NCBI RefSeq assembly: GCF_004000925.1 | Contig: NZ_BIME01000016.1 | Span: 1 to 64,000, forward strand | Direction: 5' to 3' | DNA from: Paenibacillus illinoisensis NBRC 15959 | GTDB taxonomy: Bacteria; Bacillota; Bacilli; Paenibacillales; Paenibacillaceae | Length of the DNA stretch: 64,000 nucleotides | Shown here: positions 8,126 to 17,452 of the stretch, piece by piece | How positions within the stretch are numbered: the stretch's first letter is position 1 | How the letters are laid out: the number at the start of each line of letters is the position of its first letter | Notes under the pieces: model-generated | Databases searched by the model: none | What the model was told of the DNA's origin: nothing | What the model saw: only the letters and a program-made list of their open reading frames with translations | Program-made: the position numbers and the translations under genes

Positions 8126-8217
8126 CCGAGGTTTACGAATTGCCATTCGACCTTCCACTTTTTAGGTTAATTTTTTCAATAGAAGTTGTATACTTAAATT
8201 AGGATTGGAGGAGAAAT

Positions 8218-9495
8218 ATGAGAATTAACAACAATTTACCTGCCTTAATGGCCAAAAACAGACTGAATATTACTAATAAGAATACAAAAACTTCTTTTGA
8301 AAAACTTTCATCCGGTATACGTATTAATCATGCTGCGGACGACGCTGCTGGTCTAGCTATTAGTGAGAGCATGCGTGCTCAGATTCGGGCTTTAGAGCAA
8401 GGAGCAAGAAACATCCAAGATGGAATTTCCTCAATTCAAACTGCAGAAGGTGCACTTGATAGCATAACAAACGTGCTTCAAAGGATCAGAGAACTAATTG
8501 TTCAAAGGGAAAACGATACATACACCTATAGCGATAAAGAGACAATTAACCAAGAAATTACACACAACCTCCGAAATATAGAATCTATAACAAACAACAC
8601 ACAGTTTAATGGAATCCATCTTTTGAACGGATCATTTACCAATGTTGCTGTCCATACAGGAACCGAAACGATTCCGATAAGCATTAATGACATGCATCTG
8701 GACCTATATTATCGGGAAGATTTTAACGATCAGAATAGATTCTCGCAATGGCAACCTGCTCAGGGCTCCTGGACAGTCCAAAACGGTGAGTTGACACAGT
8801 CGACTCAAGGCGTTGGTGACAAGACAATTTTATCAGAAGTTATTCAAGGCGATAATATGACTATTACGGTAAATGGAAAATTCATTACTGCACATCCAGA
8901 TGGAAATATAGGTATCATCATTAAGGGAAACGACTTTAACAACCAAGTCTTTGGGTGGTATAGCCAATACGGTGGATTATATATTGGAGAACGCGTAAAT
9001 GGGTCATATCGATTAATTACCTCCATAGTGGTGGATCCTGCACAATTGGATCAGAACTATGAACTTACTGGAACTGTTGTAGGCAATTATTATACTTTTT
9101 CTGTCTCTGGTGTAGGAGATATCGAGGGTTATTCCGCCAATACAACCATGCTGGAAGGATACACCGGATTGTTCACCGCTTTTTCAGAAGCAAGTTTTGA
9201 TGATTACGAAGTCATTCCTCACCTCACAGTATCGGATATAAAAACGGCTTTAGATAAAGTCACGGGAGAGCGTGCGAGATTAGGCGCCTACCAAAATCGA
9301 CTAGAGTACGTCTATAAAAACACATCCAACTATTCTGAGAACCTTACAGCTTCTGAGTCGCGAATCAGAGACTCTGACATGGCCAGAGAAATGATAAAAA
9401 TATCTAAACTAAGTATTCTAACCGAAGCTTCTGAAGCCATACTTGCTCAAGCTAACAGTCAACCACAACGATTACTGGAGTTACTCAGAAACTAG
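8218..9495 (+). CDS. Flagellin with a lectin-like domain in its variable region
   Basis: This 425-residue protein has complete flagellin ends. Residues 1 to about 145 are D0/D1 (MRINNNLPALMAKNRLN, KLSSGIRINHAADDAAGLAI). The last ~90 residues are the C-terminal D1/D0 (IRDSDMAREM, then ILAQANSQPQRLLELLRN). The centre (about 160-335) resembles a LamG/concanavalin-type beta-sandwich: it opens YYREDFNDQNRFSQWQPA, continues GSWTVQNGELTQS and ends SFDDYEV. That fold is common in carbohydrate-binding modules, so adhesion is a reasonable guess. GGAGGAG precedes the ATG. No flagellar genes are nearby. The coding sequence is visibly more AT-rich than guaA, and it lies between two guaA 3' ends, so lateral acquisition is likely. 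Confidence 0.85.
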   Translation: MRINNNLPALMAKNRLNITNKNTKTSFEKLSSGIRINHAADDAAGLAISESMRAQIRALEQGARNIQDGISSIQTAEGALDSITNVLQRIRELIVQRENDTYTYSDKETINQEITHNLRNIESITNNTQFNGIHLLNGSFTNVAVHTGTETIPISINDMHLDLYYREDFNDQNRFSQWQPAQGSWTVQNGELTQSTQGVGDKTILSEVIQGDNMTITVNGKFITAHPDGNIGIIIKGNDFNNQVFGWYSQYGGLYIGERVNGSYRLITSIVVDPAQLDQNYELTGTVVGNYYTFSVSGVGDIEGYSANTTMLEGYTGLFTAFSEASFDDYEVIPHLTVSDIKTALDKVTGERARLGAYQNRLEYVYKNTSNYSENLTASESRIRDSDMAREMIKISKLSILTEASEAILAQANSQPQRLLELLRN

Positions 9496-9533
9496 AATTA
9501 TTACTTTATGTAACCAGAAATTGAATAAAACAA

Positions 9534-9573
9534 AAAGCTCATTCTTGATAATTTGTTATCAAGAATGAGCTTT
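9534..9573. terminator. Terminator of the flagellin gene
   Basis: An 18-bp perfect stem pairs 9534-9551 with 9556-9573 around a 4-nt loop. Flanking A- and T-rich bases could make it act for guaA on the minus strand as well. Confidence 0.85.
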
Positions 9574-9647
9574 CTCATTATTAGACATTCAAGGATTCCA
9601 AACATATAGAGTTTCTAAGTGTATGAAATCCACGAGTTTTTTTCAAT

Positions 9648-11186
9648 CTATTCCCACTCGATGGTTGCTGGTGGTTTGGAAGTTACGTCATACACGATAC
9701 GGTTAACGTTATCTACTTCATTAACGATACGCACGGAGATTTTCTCCAGTACATCCCAAGGGATACGTGCCCAGTCGGCCGTCATACCGTCGATGGATGT
9801 TACGGCACGAATACCTACAGTGTAGGAATACGTACGAGCATCACCCATAACGCCTACGCTCTTCATATTCGGCAGAGCCGTAAAGTATTGCCAAATTTCG
9901 CGGTCCAGACCCGCTTTGCCAATCTCCTCACGCAGGATATAGTCGGAATCACGAACGATTTTAAGCTTCTCTTCGGTAACTTCACCAAGAACACGGATCG
10001 CAAGACCCGGACCTGGGAAAGGCTGACGGTGTACAATTTCGTCCGGCAAGCCGCACTCTGTACCCACTTTGCGCACTTCATCCTTGAACAGGGTGCTCAG
10101 CGGTTCAATCAGCTTAAAGTTCATATCTTCAGGCAATCCACCCACGTTGTGGTGAGATTTGATCGTTTGCGCTGTCGCTGTTCCACTTTCCACGATGTCC
10201 GTGTACAGTGTACCTTGCGCCAGGAATTGGAAATCATCAAACTGCTTGGACTCTTCATCAAATACGTAAATAAACTCGTTACCGATAATTTTACGTTTTT
10301 GTTCCGGATCATCCACACCAGCCAGCTTGGACATGAAGCGCTCCTGTGCATCGATTTTGACAACTTTCATGTCGAATTTGCCAACAAATGTCTCCATTAC
10401 GCTTTCGGCTTCGCCTTTGCGCAGCAGACCGTGGTCGATAAACATACATGTCAGTTGGTCACCGATCGCTTTGTGAAGCAATGCAGCCACAACAGAAGAA
10501 TCCACACCACCGCTAAGTGCACACAGTACTTTACCGTCGCCCACTTTTTCACGAATATCCTTGATCGTGTCGTCAATAAATGTTTCCATCGTCCAGTTGC
10601 CTTCGCAACCACAGATGTTAAACAGGAAGTTGCTAATCATATCGTTACCACGAACAGAGTGACGTACTTCCGGGTGGAACTGAACAGCATACAATTTGCG
10701 CTCATCGTTACTCATCGCAGCGATAGGCGCACTTTCCGTGCCTGCATCCAGTTTGAAGCCCGGAGGCAATGTAACTACATGGTCACCATGACTCATCCAT
10801 ACCGTATGTTCACCTTCAATGCCCTGTGCCAGTGCAGCACCTGCGGCAAACTCAAGGTCTGCTTTTCCGTACTCACGTTTCTCGGAACGTTCTACTTTAC
10901 CTTCAAGCTGCTGTGCCATAAGCTGCATACCGTAGCAAATCCCGAAGATTGGAAGTCCCAGATCATACACACCCGGATCTACATGCGGAGCGTTCTCAGC
11001 GTACACGCTGGAAGGACCTCCGGAGAATACAATACCTTTTGGTGACAATTCTGCGATCTTCTCTGCCGGTGTGTTATACGGCAAAAGCTCGCTGTATACG
11101 CCAAGATCCCGGATTCTTCTGGCGATTAACTGGTTGTATTGGCCCCCAAAGTCAAGGACAACCACAATTTCATTTTGCTTATTCAT
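9648..11186 (-). CDS. guaA: GMP synthase (glutamine-hydrolysing)
   Basis: This 512-residue GuaA converts XMP, ATP and glutamine to GMP in the cytoplasm. The class-I amidotransferase domain comes first, with nucleophile Cys84 in FGICYGMQL and a His/Glu pair in QFHPEVRHS. The ATP pyrophosphatase domain follows (ALSGGVDSSVVAALL), then the dimerisation domain ending KPPATIEWE. A consensus promoter and AGGGAGG ribosome site precede the ATG at 11186. Its last 69 bases are duplicated at 8057-8125 beyond the flagellin gene, so the present 3' end may have been supplied by an inserted element. Confidence 0.97.
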   Translation of the reverse strand: MNKQNEIVVVLDFGGQYNQLIARRIRDLGVYSELLPYNTPAEKIAELSPKGIVFSGGPSSVYAENAPHVDPGVYDLGLPIFGICYGMQLMAQQLEGKVERSEKREYGKADLEFAAGAALAQGIEGEHTVWMSHGDHVVTLPPGFKLDAGTESAPIAAMSNDERKLYAVQFHPEVRHSVRGNDMISNFLFNICGCEGNWTMETFIDDTIKDIREKVGDGKVLCALSGGVDSSVVAALLHKAIGDQLTCMFIDHGLLRKGEAESVMETFVGKFDMKVVKIDAQERFMSKLAGVDDPEQKRKIIGNEFIYVFDEESKQFDDFQFLAQGTLYTDIVESGTATAQTIKSHHNVGGLPEDMNFKLIEPLSTLFKDEVRKVGTECGLPDEIVHRQPFPGPGLAIRVLGEVTEEKLKIVRDSDYILREEIGKAGLDREIWQYFTALPNMKSVGVMGDARTYSYTVGIRAVTSIDGMTADWARIPWDVLEKISVRIVNEVDNVNRIVYDVTSKPPATIEWE

Positions 11187-11215
11187 TACCGTGCCTCCCT
11201 CAATTAATGAAACTA

Positions 11216-11245
11216 ATTATACGCAACGACAAAACATACCGTCAA
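11216..11245 (-). promoter_or_regulatory. Sigma-A promoter of guaA
   Basis: On the minus strand the sequence reads TTGACG (11240-11245), an 18-nt spacer, then TATAAT (11216-11221), 30 bases before the start codon. The leader is too short for a riboswitch. Confidence 0.85.
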
Positions 11246-11471
11246 GGAAAGACGAAACTCCTTTTTGTGGGCAGTTTACAACATTTGATATGAAGACACC
11301 TTCAATGTGAGTTTTCTACAAATTCCCCACTTCCATTCGCTTCATGTTCAAACGAGTGTTTCATGCCAAGCTGTATGTAATACAGACACTACGATGACAA
11401 GCCAAAATAGAAAGAAATCGCCCAAAGACGCCTTGTCCGCACTTCGGCGAGCAAGACGTCCCAGAGCGATG

Positions 11472-13784
11472 TTATGGTACTTGCAGGCGCCGGGCGAGGC
11501 GAAGTGCCCGGCGCAGGAATTCAAGACTGTCCGCGCGCAGCGGACGGTCCGGCCCGTACAGCAGCCGTTCCCAGTCGGCTGCAAACCGCGCGATGTCCGC
11601 GGCGTCCGTGCCTGCGGCCAAGGCAGGTGACGCTGCATACTCCCGCAGCGTCATCCCCGGCGGCCGCGGGCCGTACCGCCGCGCGAGCGCGGCCCAGACC
11701 GGAGCTGCGGCGCTGAGCAGCCGCTCACGGTCCGGGAAGCTGCTGCGCGGCCATGCCAGCAGCAGCCTGAGCCGCAGTGCGGGGCGAAGCCGCCGCATGC
11801 GCAAGGCCACGGCAGCGGCCAGCAGCACCGCTGCCGCAAGGGCTGCCGCGAGCCATGGCTCCGCGGCAAGAGCACGTGCGCGCGCCAGCAGCCAGGCGCC
11901 CGCACTATCGATCCCGCCCCCAGATTGCGGCGGGATCTCCTCGCCGGGCTCTGCCCCGGTGACTGCTGCGGCGTCCGTGCCATCGCCTTGCGGCAATGCG
12001 AAGCCCGGCGTAGCCTCAAACGGCATCCAGCCTGCGCCAGGGAAATACACCTCCACCCAGGAATGTGCATCCCCCTGGGTAACGACATACTGCCCCGATA
12101 CCTCAGGGTCCGGTGAACCTGCACTGAATCCCTTTACCCAACGAGCGGGAATTCCCTCTGCGCGAAGCAATACAACCATCGCCGTGGAGAAGTGATTGCA
12201 GTAGCCTTCCCCTGTGACAAACAGAAAGTCATCGACGAAATCCGTTCCGCGAGGCGGCATGCGCGTGTCCAGTGTATATTCGGCATGCTCTGCCAGGTAG
12301 GTCCGTACTGCCTGGACTGCATCATAACGCGTTTCGCTCTTCTGGATAATGTCGCTTGCAAGTGATCGTACCCGCTCAGGGAGAGATTCGGGCAGCTGCA
12401 GGTAGGTTCTGCGGATGGCTGCCGGATCCTGACTCGAACTACGCGCCTCGCCCAATAGACGAAGCTGTTCTGGCGATGCCGCGGGAATCATGACGTCGGT
12501 TGTATACGTTTTGACCGGTTCACGACTGCTGGATCCGGCAAGCCAGAGCGTAGCCGAGTCTGCATCGGAGAGCAGGGCCATTCTATTTTCTTCGTTCTGT
12601 TCATTCTTGTCCTGAAAGGACAGGTTCAAAGGTACTCCTCCCGTAAAGAGCGGATTAGGTCCCCTCCACGGACGCTCCATCGTGACCGTTTGGCGAATGC
12701 GTGTCCAGTAGGCTTGGTTCTCCCAGCCATCGGCACGAAACAGCCCTGCCGGGCTGGCCTTTTGAAAGTTTTGTGCAGGATCACTCCATGTACTGCCGTT
12801 ATAATATGAACGAGTCTCCCCGCGCCAATACGTGACTTGAGGACTCTTCGCTGTAAAAAAGACGGCATTTCCTTGTACCAATGGAGATCCCATCGGCGCA
12901 TCAGATGTGCTGTATCCCGTGACAGATGCCGAAGCAGGGATGCTGCCGCGTGGTGTATAGCCTGCCCAGCGGGCAAGGCGTTCTCCAATCTGATCAAGCG
13001 ATATCCGTTCCGGTTCAGGCACCGGGACAACACGACCGGGCAGAGCAGCAAGCAATACCATCCCCGCTGCTGCAGCAGCAGCCACCGTACACCAACGAAC
13101 ATAGGGATATCGGTGAAAGGCTGGTGTTGTGCCCCCTTCCAACAGACGGAGCAGTTGGAGAATGGTCTGGATCAGCAGTATCCATAGAACGGATCGCACT
13201 ACGGAGGCGTAGACATCCAGCCCGGCCAATGTTTCCAGGAGCAGCAAATAAAGCAGGGTAGCACTGCCGAACAGCATCACACTCCGACGCATCAACACAA
13301 GGGACTGCACGGAAGCCATGAGCATGCTCCAACCACACATCATCAATAAACCTCTTGTCTCCGTACTGATGGAATAAAAGTGCCCACTTTCCATGAATGA
13401 GCGTATATCCTCCATCCATGTTTCCGGGTAACCGAGAGCCCAACCGGCAGGATCACTGCCTCCATACATCAGACATAGAGCAGTAAGAGCCACAAGCAGT
13501 CGAAGCGCTATCCCCAACATCCAGCCTGTACGCAATAATCCTGCCATCAGGAGCGCACCCGTAAGTCCGGCCATCACCGTCAGAAAACGCCCACTGCCCT
13601 GCTGTCCCGAGGAAGTAATCGGGTAGATCCATTCCAAGGAGAGAAGCAGCAGCAGAACAGAAATACTTATCTTATACACGGCGGGCTCTCTCTTAGAACG
13701 CTGGGATTTGGATCCCTGACCAAGTACCGAAACTTCTTCGGCAGATTGGACAACTGTCATATCACCACGATTACGCTCCCACAT
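11472..13784 (-). CDS. Membrane-anchored transglutaminase-like protein (TgpA/DUF3488 type)
   Basis: The protein has about 770 residues. Several hydrophobic segments at the N-terminus are followed by an extracytoplasmic transglutaminase core with the Cys in GYCNHFSTAMVVLL and the His in DAHSWVEVYF. The third position is Glu in FEATPGF, where many relatives have Asp. A late transmembrane segment (WLAAALAAAVLLAAAVAL) precedes a cytoplasmic DUF4129-like tail. It is the last gene of a MoxR-DUF58-transglutaminase operon, a conserved trio of uncertain function. I prefer ATG at 13784, nine bases after AGGCGG; in-frame TTG 13805 and GTG 13793 are alternatives. The final ~500 bases are extremely GC-rich compared with the rest. 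Confidence 0.85.
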   Translation of the reverse strand: MWERNRGDMTVVQSAEEVSVLGQGSKSQRSKREPAVYKISISVLLLLLSLEWIYPITSSGQQGSGRFLTVMAGLTGALLMAGLLRTGWMLGIALRLLVALTALCLMYGGSDPAGWALGYPETWMEDIRSFMESGHFYSISTETRGLLMMCGWSMLMASVQSLVLMRRSVMLFGSATLLYLLLLETLAGLDVYASVVRSVLWILLIQTILQLLRLLEGGTTPAFHRYPYVRWCTVAAAAAAGMVLLAALPGRVVPVPEPERISLDQIGERLARWAGYTPRGSIPASASVTGYSTSDAPMGSPLVQGNAVFFTAKSPQVTYWRGETRSYYNGSTWSDPAQNFQKASPAGLFRADGWENQAYWTRIRQTVTMERPWRGPNPLFTGGVPLNLSFQDKNEQNEENRMALLSDADSATLWLAGSSSREPVKTYTTDVMIPAASPEQLRLLGEARSSSQDPAAIRRTYLQLPESLPERVRSLASDIIQKSETRYDAVQAVRTYLAEHAEYTLDTRMPPRGTDFVDDFLFVTGEGYCNHFSTAMVVLLRAEGIPARWVKGFSAGSPDPEVSGQYVVTQGDAHSWVEVYFPGAGWMPFEATPGFALPQGDGTDAAAVTGAEPGEEIPPQSGGGIDSAGAWLLARARALAAEPWLAAALAAAVLLAAAVALRMRRLRPALRLRLLLAWPRSSFPDRERLLSAAAPVWAALARRYGPRPPGMTLREYAASPALAAGTDAADIARFAADWERLLYGPDRPLRADSLEFLRRALRLARRLQVP

Positions 13785-15045
13785 CCGAGACACCCGCCTT
13801 TCCAACGAAAGGCATGGATTGGTCTGCGACTGAGCTGATTCTTACGCCGCTAAGCCGAAGCTGTTCCGTCCACTGGTCAGCCGGGTTCCCAAGCCCTCCC
13901 TGAACTGTATTCAATTTGGCTTGTTCCTCACCCATCAGTGTTTCGGTTAACTGCACTTCTATCTCATGTCCCAACTCAGCCGCACCCATCACCCATCCCG
14001 TCAGTACGGCATCCAGTCTGCCAGTAAGGACAACAATGCGTGTCCCCGCGGGCCACTGATCCAGCATGGTTGCATCCGCCAAGGATGAGACGGATAAGTC
14101 AGCACTTGATATACTTGCCTGGGCCAGGCTGTCCAGTGACAGATTTACATGCTCGGCATGGATCAGATCACTTAACCACCCGGATTGCTTATCCGGACCA
14201 GCCTCTACCCCTGTCCTCCAGAGTTGATAGGGAACATCATCACGTACAGCTGTAAACACCCAGCGGGCAGCCATGTTAATGGCACGTTCAAACGCCTGAT
14301 GCTCCTTTGCCCCCTGAATTCGTCGTTCGTAGCCAGTCTTACCTTCATACAGCAGAATACCCAAAGACGTTGATTCCGATATTTCAGGCAAAAAGGTTTG
14401 AAGCTTGCCCGTCTTGGCCGTACTTTTCCAATGTATGCGTCCCAATGGATCTCCTGGTTGATACTCGCGGTACTCGGGACTTCGGTTACCTTGACTGGTT
14501 TTTGAATTTGCCGAATTCCCCTCATCTATAGCCGCAAATGCTGTAGACTCACGATCCCCGAATGTTGATCCAGACGGAACGACAGCAAGAGATGTCCCAC
14601 CCACCGTTTCCACAGAGACGGTGTTCCATCCGAATACATCTCCCCAGTACAGTTGGCCTGAACCCCATTGATACAACCCTCTTCGCAAGCCGGACATTTG
14701 ATATTGGTAAGCAAACTTGCGTCTCATTCCCGGAAAAAGTAATTTTCGATGCACTCCAGCGGGCGTATCCTCACAGAGCATGATCCAAAGCAGTGGAATT
14801 CGGCATTCGAACTCCACTTCCACCTGAACACGCACCATCTCCCCAACCATAATTCGTTCCGAATTCATTTGCCGGCGAATGCGAATTCGGCGCGGCCCCA
14901 ATAGATGAATGACCAGACCGCTAATCAGGATGAGAGAGACCGTAATGGACAAAAACAGTGCCGCCTTGCCTCCATGCCATAGGTAAAGACAAGCAAAAGT
15001 TGCTGCCAAGACTGCATGGAACAGCCATTGAACAGGCGCGGTCAT
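13771..15045 (-). CDS. DUF58 domain protein
   Basis: This 424-residue protein has two N-terminal membrane segments followed by a DUF58 (von Willebrand A-like) domain with the signature RSPEYREYQPGDPLGRIHWKSTA abbreviated to its key part EYREYQPGD and IHWKSTAKTG. DUF58 proteins are normally encoded with MoxR ATPases. Its start overlaps the MoxR stop in an ATGA motif (15042-15045), and its end overlaps or abuts the transglutaminase gene, so all three are translationally coupled. The exact process is not known. Confidence 0.88.
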   Translation of the reverse strand: MTAPVQWLFHAVLAATFACLYLWHGGKAALFLSITVSLILISGLVIHLLGPRRIRIRRQMNSERIMVGEMVRVQVEVEFECRIPLLWIMLCEDTPAGVHRKLLFPGMRRKFAYQYQMSGLRRGLYQWGSGQLYWGDVFGWNTVSVETVGGTSLAVVPSGSTFGDRESTAFAAIDEGNSANSKTSQGNRSPEYREYQPGDPLGRIHWKSTAKTGKLQTFLPEISESTSLGILLYEGKTGYERRIQGAKEHQAFERAINMAARWVFTAVRDDVPYQLWRTGVEAGPDKQSGWLSDLIHAEHVNLSLDSLAQASISSADLSVSSLADATMLDQWPAGTRIVVLTGRLDAVLTGWVMGAAELGHEIEVQLTETLMGEEQAKLNTVQGGLGNPADQWTEQLRLSGVRISSVADQSMPFVGKAGVSDVGA

Positions 15046-16034
15046 GATCGCCGGCCCCTTCCCTGAACTGTCATTTGTACCGGTACGGGAACCGATGCTA
15101 GTGCATCCTGAATGACTTGTTCCTGACCCCGGAATGTCTCCGTCCTGTTCTGCCCTTTTAACCCGATTCGGTGGGCAAGCACAGGCTGAGCCACCTCTTT
15201 GACATCATCCGGAATGACATAGCTTCGCCCTTGCAGGTAGGCATATGCTTGCGTTGCAACCATCCAGGCCAGTGTTCCGCGTGGACTGATGCCGAGCCTC
15301 ACGGCCGGATGATTACGCGTAGCTACAGCCACTGCAACCAGGTACTGCTTGACTACGGAATCAACGTGCACATGTCTAACTTCGCGCTGCATCGCACTCA
15401 CTTCTTCAGCGAGCACCACTGGACGAAGTTCATCCAGCAACTCTCTGCTCTGCCCTCTGGTTAGCAACTCGACTTCCTGTTCCGGTTCCGGGTAACCTAG
15501 TCCTATTCGCATTAGGAAACGATCCAGCTGCGCTTCGGGTAACCGATACGTGCCCTCGAACTGCAGCGGATTCTGCGTTGCCAGCAAAAAGAACGGCCTT
15601 GGCAAGACATGTGTCGTACCATCCACTGTAATACGTCGTTCTTCCATTGCTTCCAGCAGCGCTGACTGGGTCCGGGGCGATGCCCGATTAATCTCGTCAG
15701 CCAGTACAATGTTGGACATGACAGGACCTGGCCGGAATGTGAATTCACTCGTGTGGGGGTGATACATGGATGTCCCAGTAACATCAGCTGGCATGACATC
15801 GGAGGTGAATTGAATCCGGCCCATGGAACAGCTCAATGAAGAAGCGACAGCCCGAACCAGCATTGTTTTTCCTGTCCCGGGTACATCTTCCAGAAGCACA
15901 TGACCCCCACCTAGCATTGCAGTAAGGACATATTGAATCTCTTGTTTTTTGCCTATAATTATACTCTCGACCCGCTTGATCACCCTGTTCAGCAGCTCGA
16001 CCGCATGTTCATGTTCCATTCGAATATACGACAT
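15042..16034 (-). CDS. MoxR-family AAA+ ATPase
   Basis: This is an AAA+ ATPase of about 330 residues with Walker A VPGTGKTML, Walker B ILADEINRASP and a sensor-1 region LLATQNPLQFEG. MoxR proteins act as chaperone-like ATPases for partners such as DUF58/VWA proteins; the partner here is encoded directly downstream with a 4-nt overlap. I chose ATG at 16034, seven bases after AAGGAG. An upstream in-frame start at 16070 would add 12 residues and lacks a ribosome site. Confidence 0.92.
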   Translation of the reverse strand: MSYIRMEHEHAVELLNRVIKRVESIIIGKKQEIQYVLTAMLGGGHVLLEDVPGTGKTMLVRAVASSLSCSMGRIQFTSDVMPADVTGTSMYHPHTSEFTFRPGPVMSNIVLADEINRASPRTQSALLEAMEERRITVDGTTHVLPRPFFLLATQNPLQFEGTYRLPEAQLDRFLMRIGLGYPEPEQEVELLTRGQSRELLDELRPVVLAEEVSAMQREVRHVHVDSVVKQYLVAVAVATRNHPAVRLGISPRGTLAWMVATQAYAYLQGRSYVIPDDVKEVAQPVLAHRIGLKGQNRTETFRGQEQVIQDALASVPVPVQMTVQGRGRRS

Positions 16035-16132
16035 CCTCATTCTCCTTCCATTCTGGGCATTCAGAGCCATAGTAATCTATGATTCATTGTTGCCCGGAAG
16101 TAGAGAGATTAGTCCTGTCTGGATGCGTTAAT

Positions 16133-17452
16133 TCATATCGTTCTGTACAGGTAGAAGTTTAACGCTGCCGCAAGAGGCATATTGGCCTTCACGATCCACT
16201 CGGATTCATTGGACTGAAGCGAAGATACATCCAGCCCCATTAATTCCAGCAGTTCTCGCAGTGGAACCCATATCGTCCCCCCTTGACTCTGCACTGCTCC
16301 CTCTATCGTTCTATCATTCGATAGATTCGCTGATGTGGATTTCAGTTCACCGCTGACGCTGTTCGCCTGGATCACTTTATCCTTCCATAGCGCAGTCGCT
16401 GTTCTGGATTCCACGTCCCAGCGAATGCTGCCGCCAAACTTTTTCATAAACGGTCTTAATGGCACCATAATTCGCTGATCTTCCACGCGGAATTCCCCTG
16501 GCTTCAGTGTCCCCGCAGCAAGACCAATCTCTACCTTGAGTTCCTTGCCGGATAACCACAGGTTACGATTGAATTTCACATGCTCCGCCACCCACTCGGC
16601 GCCAGGTGCCTTGCGAGATTTGTATTTCCCTTCGGGATGAACACGGAATTGCACAGGTGGATCCTCCGCTCTCATGGTGTCAAAACGATATCCGTGATCC
16701 CGGTAGTATTTGATTATTCCGGGTAGCGCCTTGACCGTCTCCCCATGAGCTCCACCATCGTGCATTAACAAGATTACTGAACCGGTACCGGCAGGCACCT
16801 TGGTGGAATTGCGCAAAATTTCTTTGGCTGGCACACCCTTGCGCTTTGAATCACCGCTGTCTACATTCCAATCCATCACGGTGTACCCGCCCAACTTGAG
16901 CAAATCGAAATAGTTTTGATCAAAATGTCCATATGTTCCGCCAGGTGCACGTACCAGGTTGGGACGGAAGCCGGTGATCCGGTTCACGATGTCTTCTGTC
17001 TGCTTCACCTGTTTCCAGAACGATTTAAAATCACTATACAGCTCATCATAATGATGGTTATAGGTATGATTGCCAAGTGCATGTCCCTCTTCCACAGCAG
17101 CCTGAATCAACTCGGGATAACGTTCTGCCTGCTCTCCCAGGACAAAAAATGTAGCCTTTACCTGTTCCTCGCGCAAAATATCCAATACTTCACGGGTATG
17201 CTTGCCTGGTCCGTCGTCAAAACTCAAATAGACTACCTTTTCCTTATTGCTCTCTTTGTTAGGTGCAACAGCTTCTGCGCCAGCAGCGTAAGAAGGAAAT
17301 GCTGTCCAGGCATAAGAAGCAAATACGCATATTATTACCGCAAGACGAAGCAGACACGATGGCCATGCGGGAAAACCATGCTCATGTATGGATTTGGCTT
17401 TTACGGATTGCTCTGCTTTTTCCACCATTGTGAAATCCGGTCTCTGCATCAT
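16133..17452 (-). CDS. Polysaccharide deacetylase with C-terminal copper-amine-oxidase-like domain
   Basis: This 439-residue exported protein has an N-terminal hydrophobic segment after about 28 residues. Its NodB-type deacetylase domain carries the metal/catalytic motifs SFDDGPGKHT, HALGNHTYNHH, RAPGGTYG and LLMHDGG. Such enzymes remove N-acetyl groups from peptidoglycan or chitin-like glycans. After about residue 300 follows a domain of the type first named for the N-terminus of copper amine oxidases (RIMVPLRPFMKKFGG, IWVPLRELLELMGL), common as an accessory module in Paenibacillus surface proteins. The start lies 11 bases after GGAGG. Confidence 0.88.
   Translation of the reverse strand: MMQRPDFTMVEKAEQSVKAKSIHEHGFPAWPSCLLRLAVIICVFASYAWTAFPSYAAGAEAVAPNKESNKEKVVYLSFDDGPGKHTREVLDILREEQVKATFFVLGEQAERYPELIQAAVEEGHALGNHTYNHHYDELYSDFKSFWKQVKQTEDIVNRITGFRPNLVRAPGGTYGHFDQNYFDLLKLGGYTVMDWNVDSGDSKRKGVPAKEILRNSTKVPAGTGSVILLMHDGGAHGETVKALPGIIKYYRDHGYRFDTMRAEDPPVQFRVHPEGKYKSRKAPGAEWVAEHVKFNRNLWLSGKELKVEIGLAAGTLKPGEFRVEDQRIMVPLRPFMKKFGGSIRWDVESRTATALWKDKVIQANSVSGELKSTSANLSNDRTIEGAVQSQGGTIWVPLRELLELMGLDVSSLQSNESEWIVKANMPLAAALNFYLYRTI

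Noticed and set aside
9888..11045. 385-codon open frame antisense to guaA
   Set aside because: It lies entirely inside the well-supported guaA gene on the other strand, has no ribosome site and shows a Cys/His/Phe-rich composition typical of an antisense frame.
11301..11630. Open frames overlapping the end of the transglutaminase gene
   Set aside because: They arise from the very GC-rich sequence, have no ribosome sites and no recognisable features.
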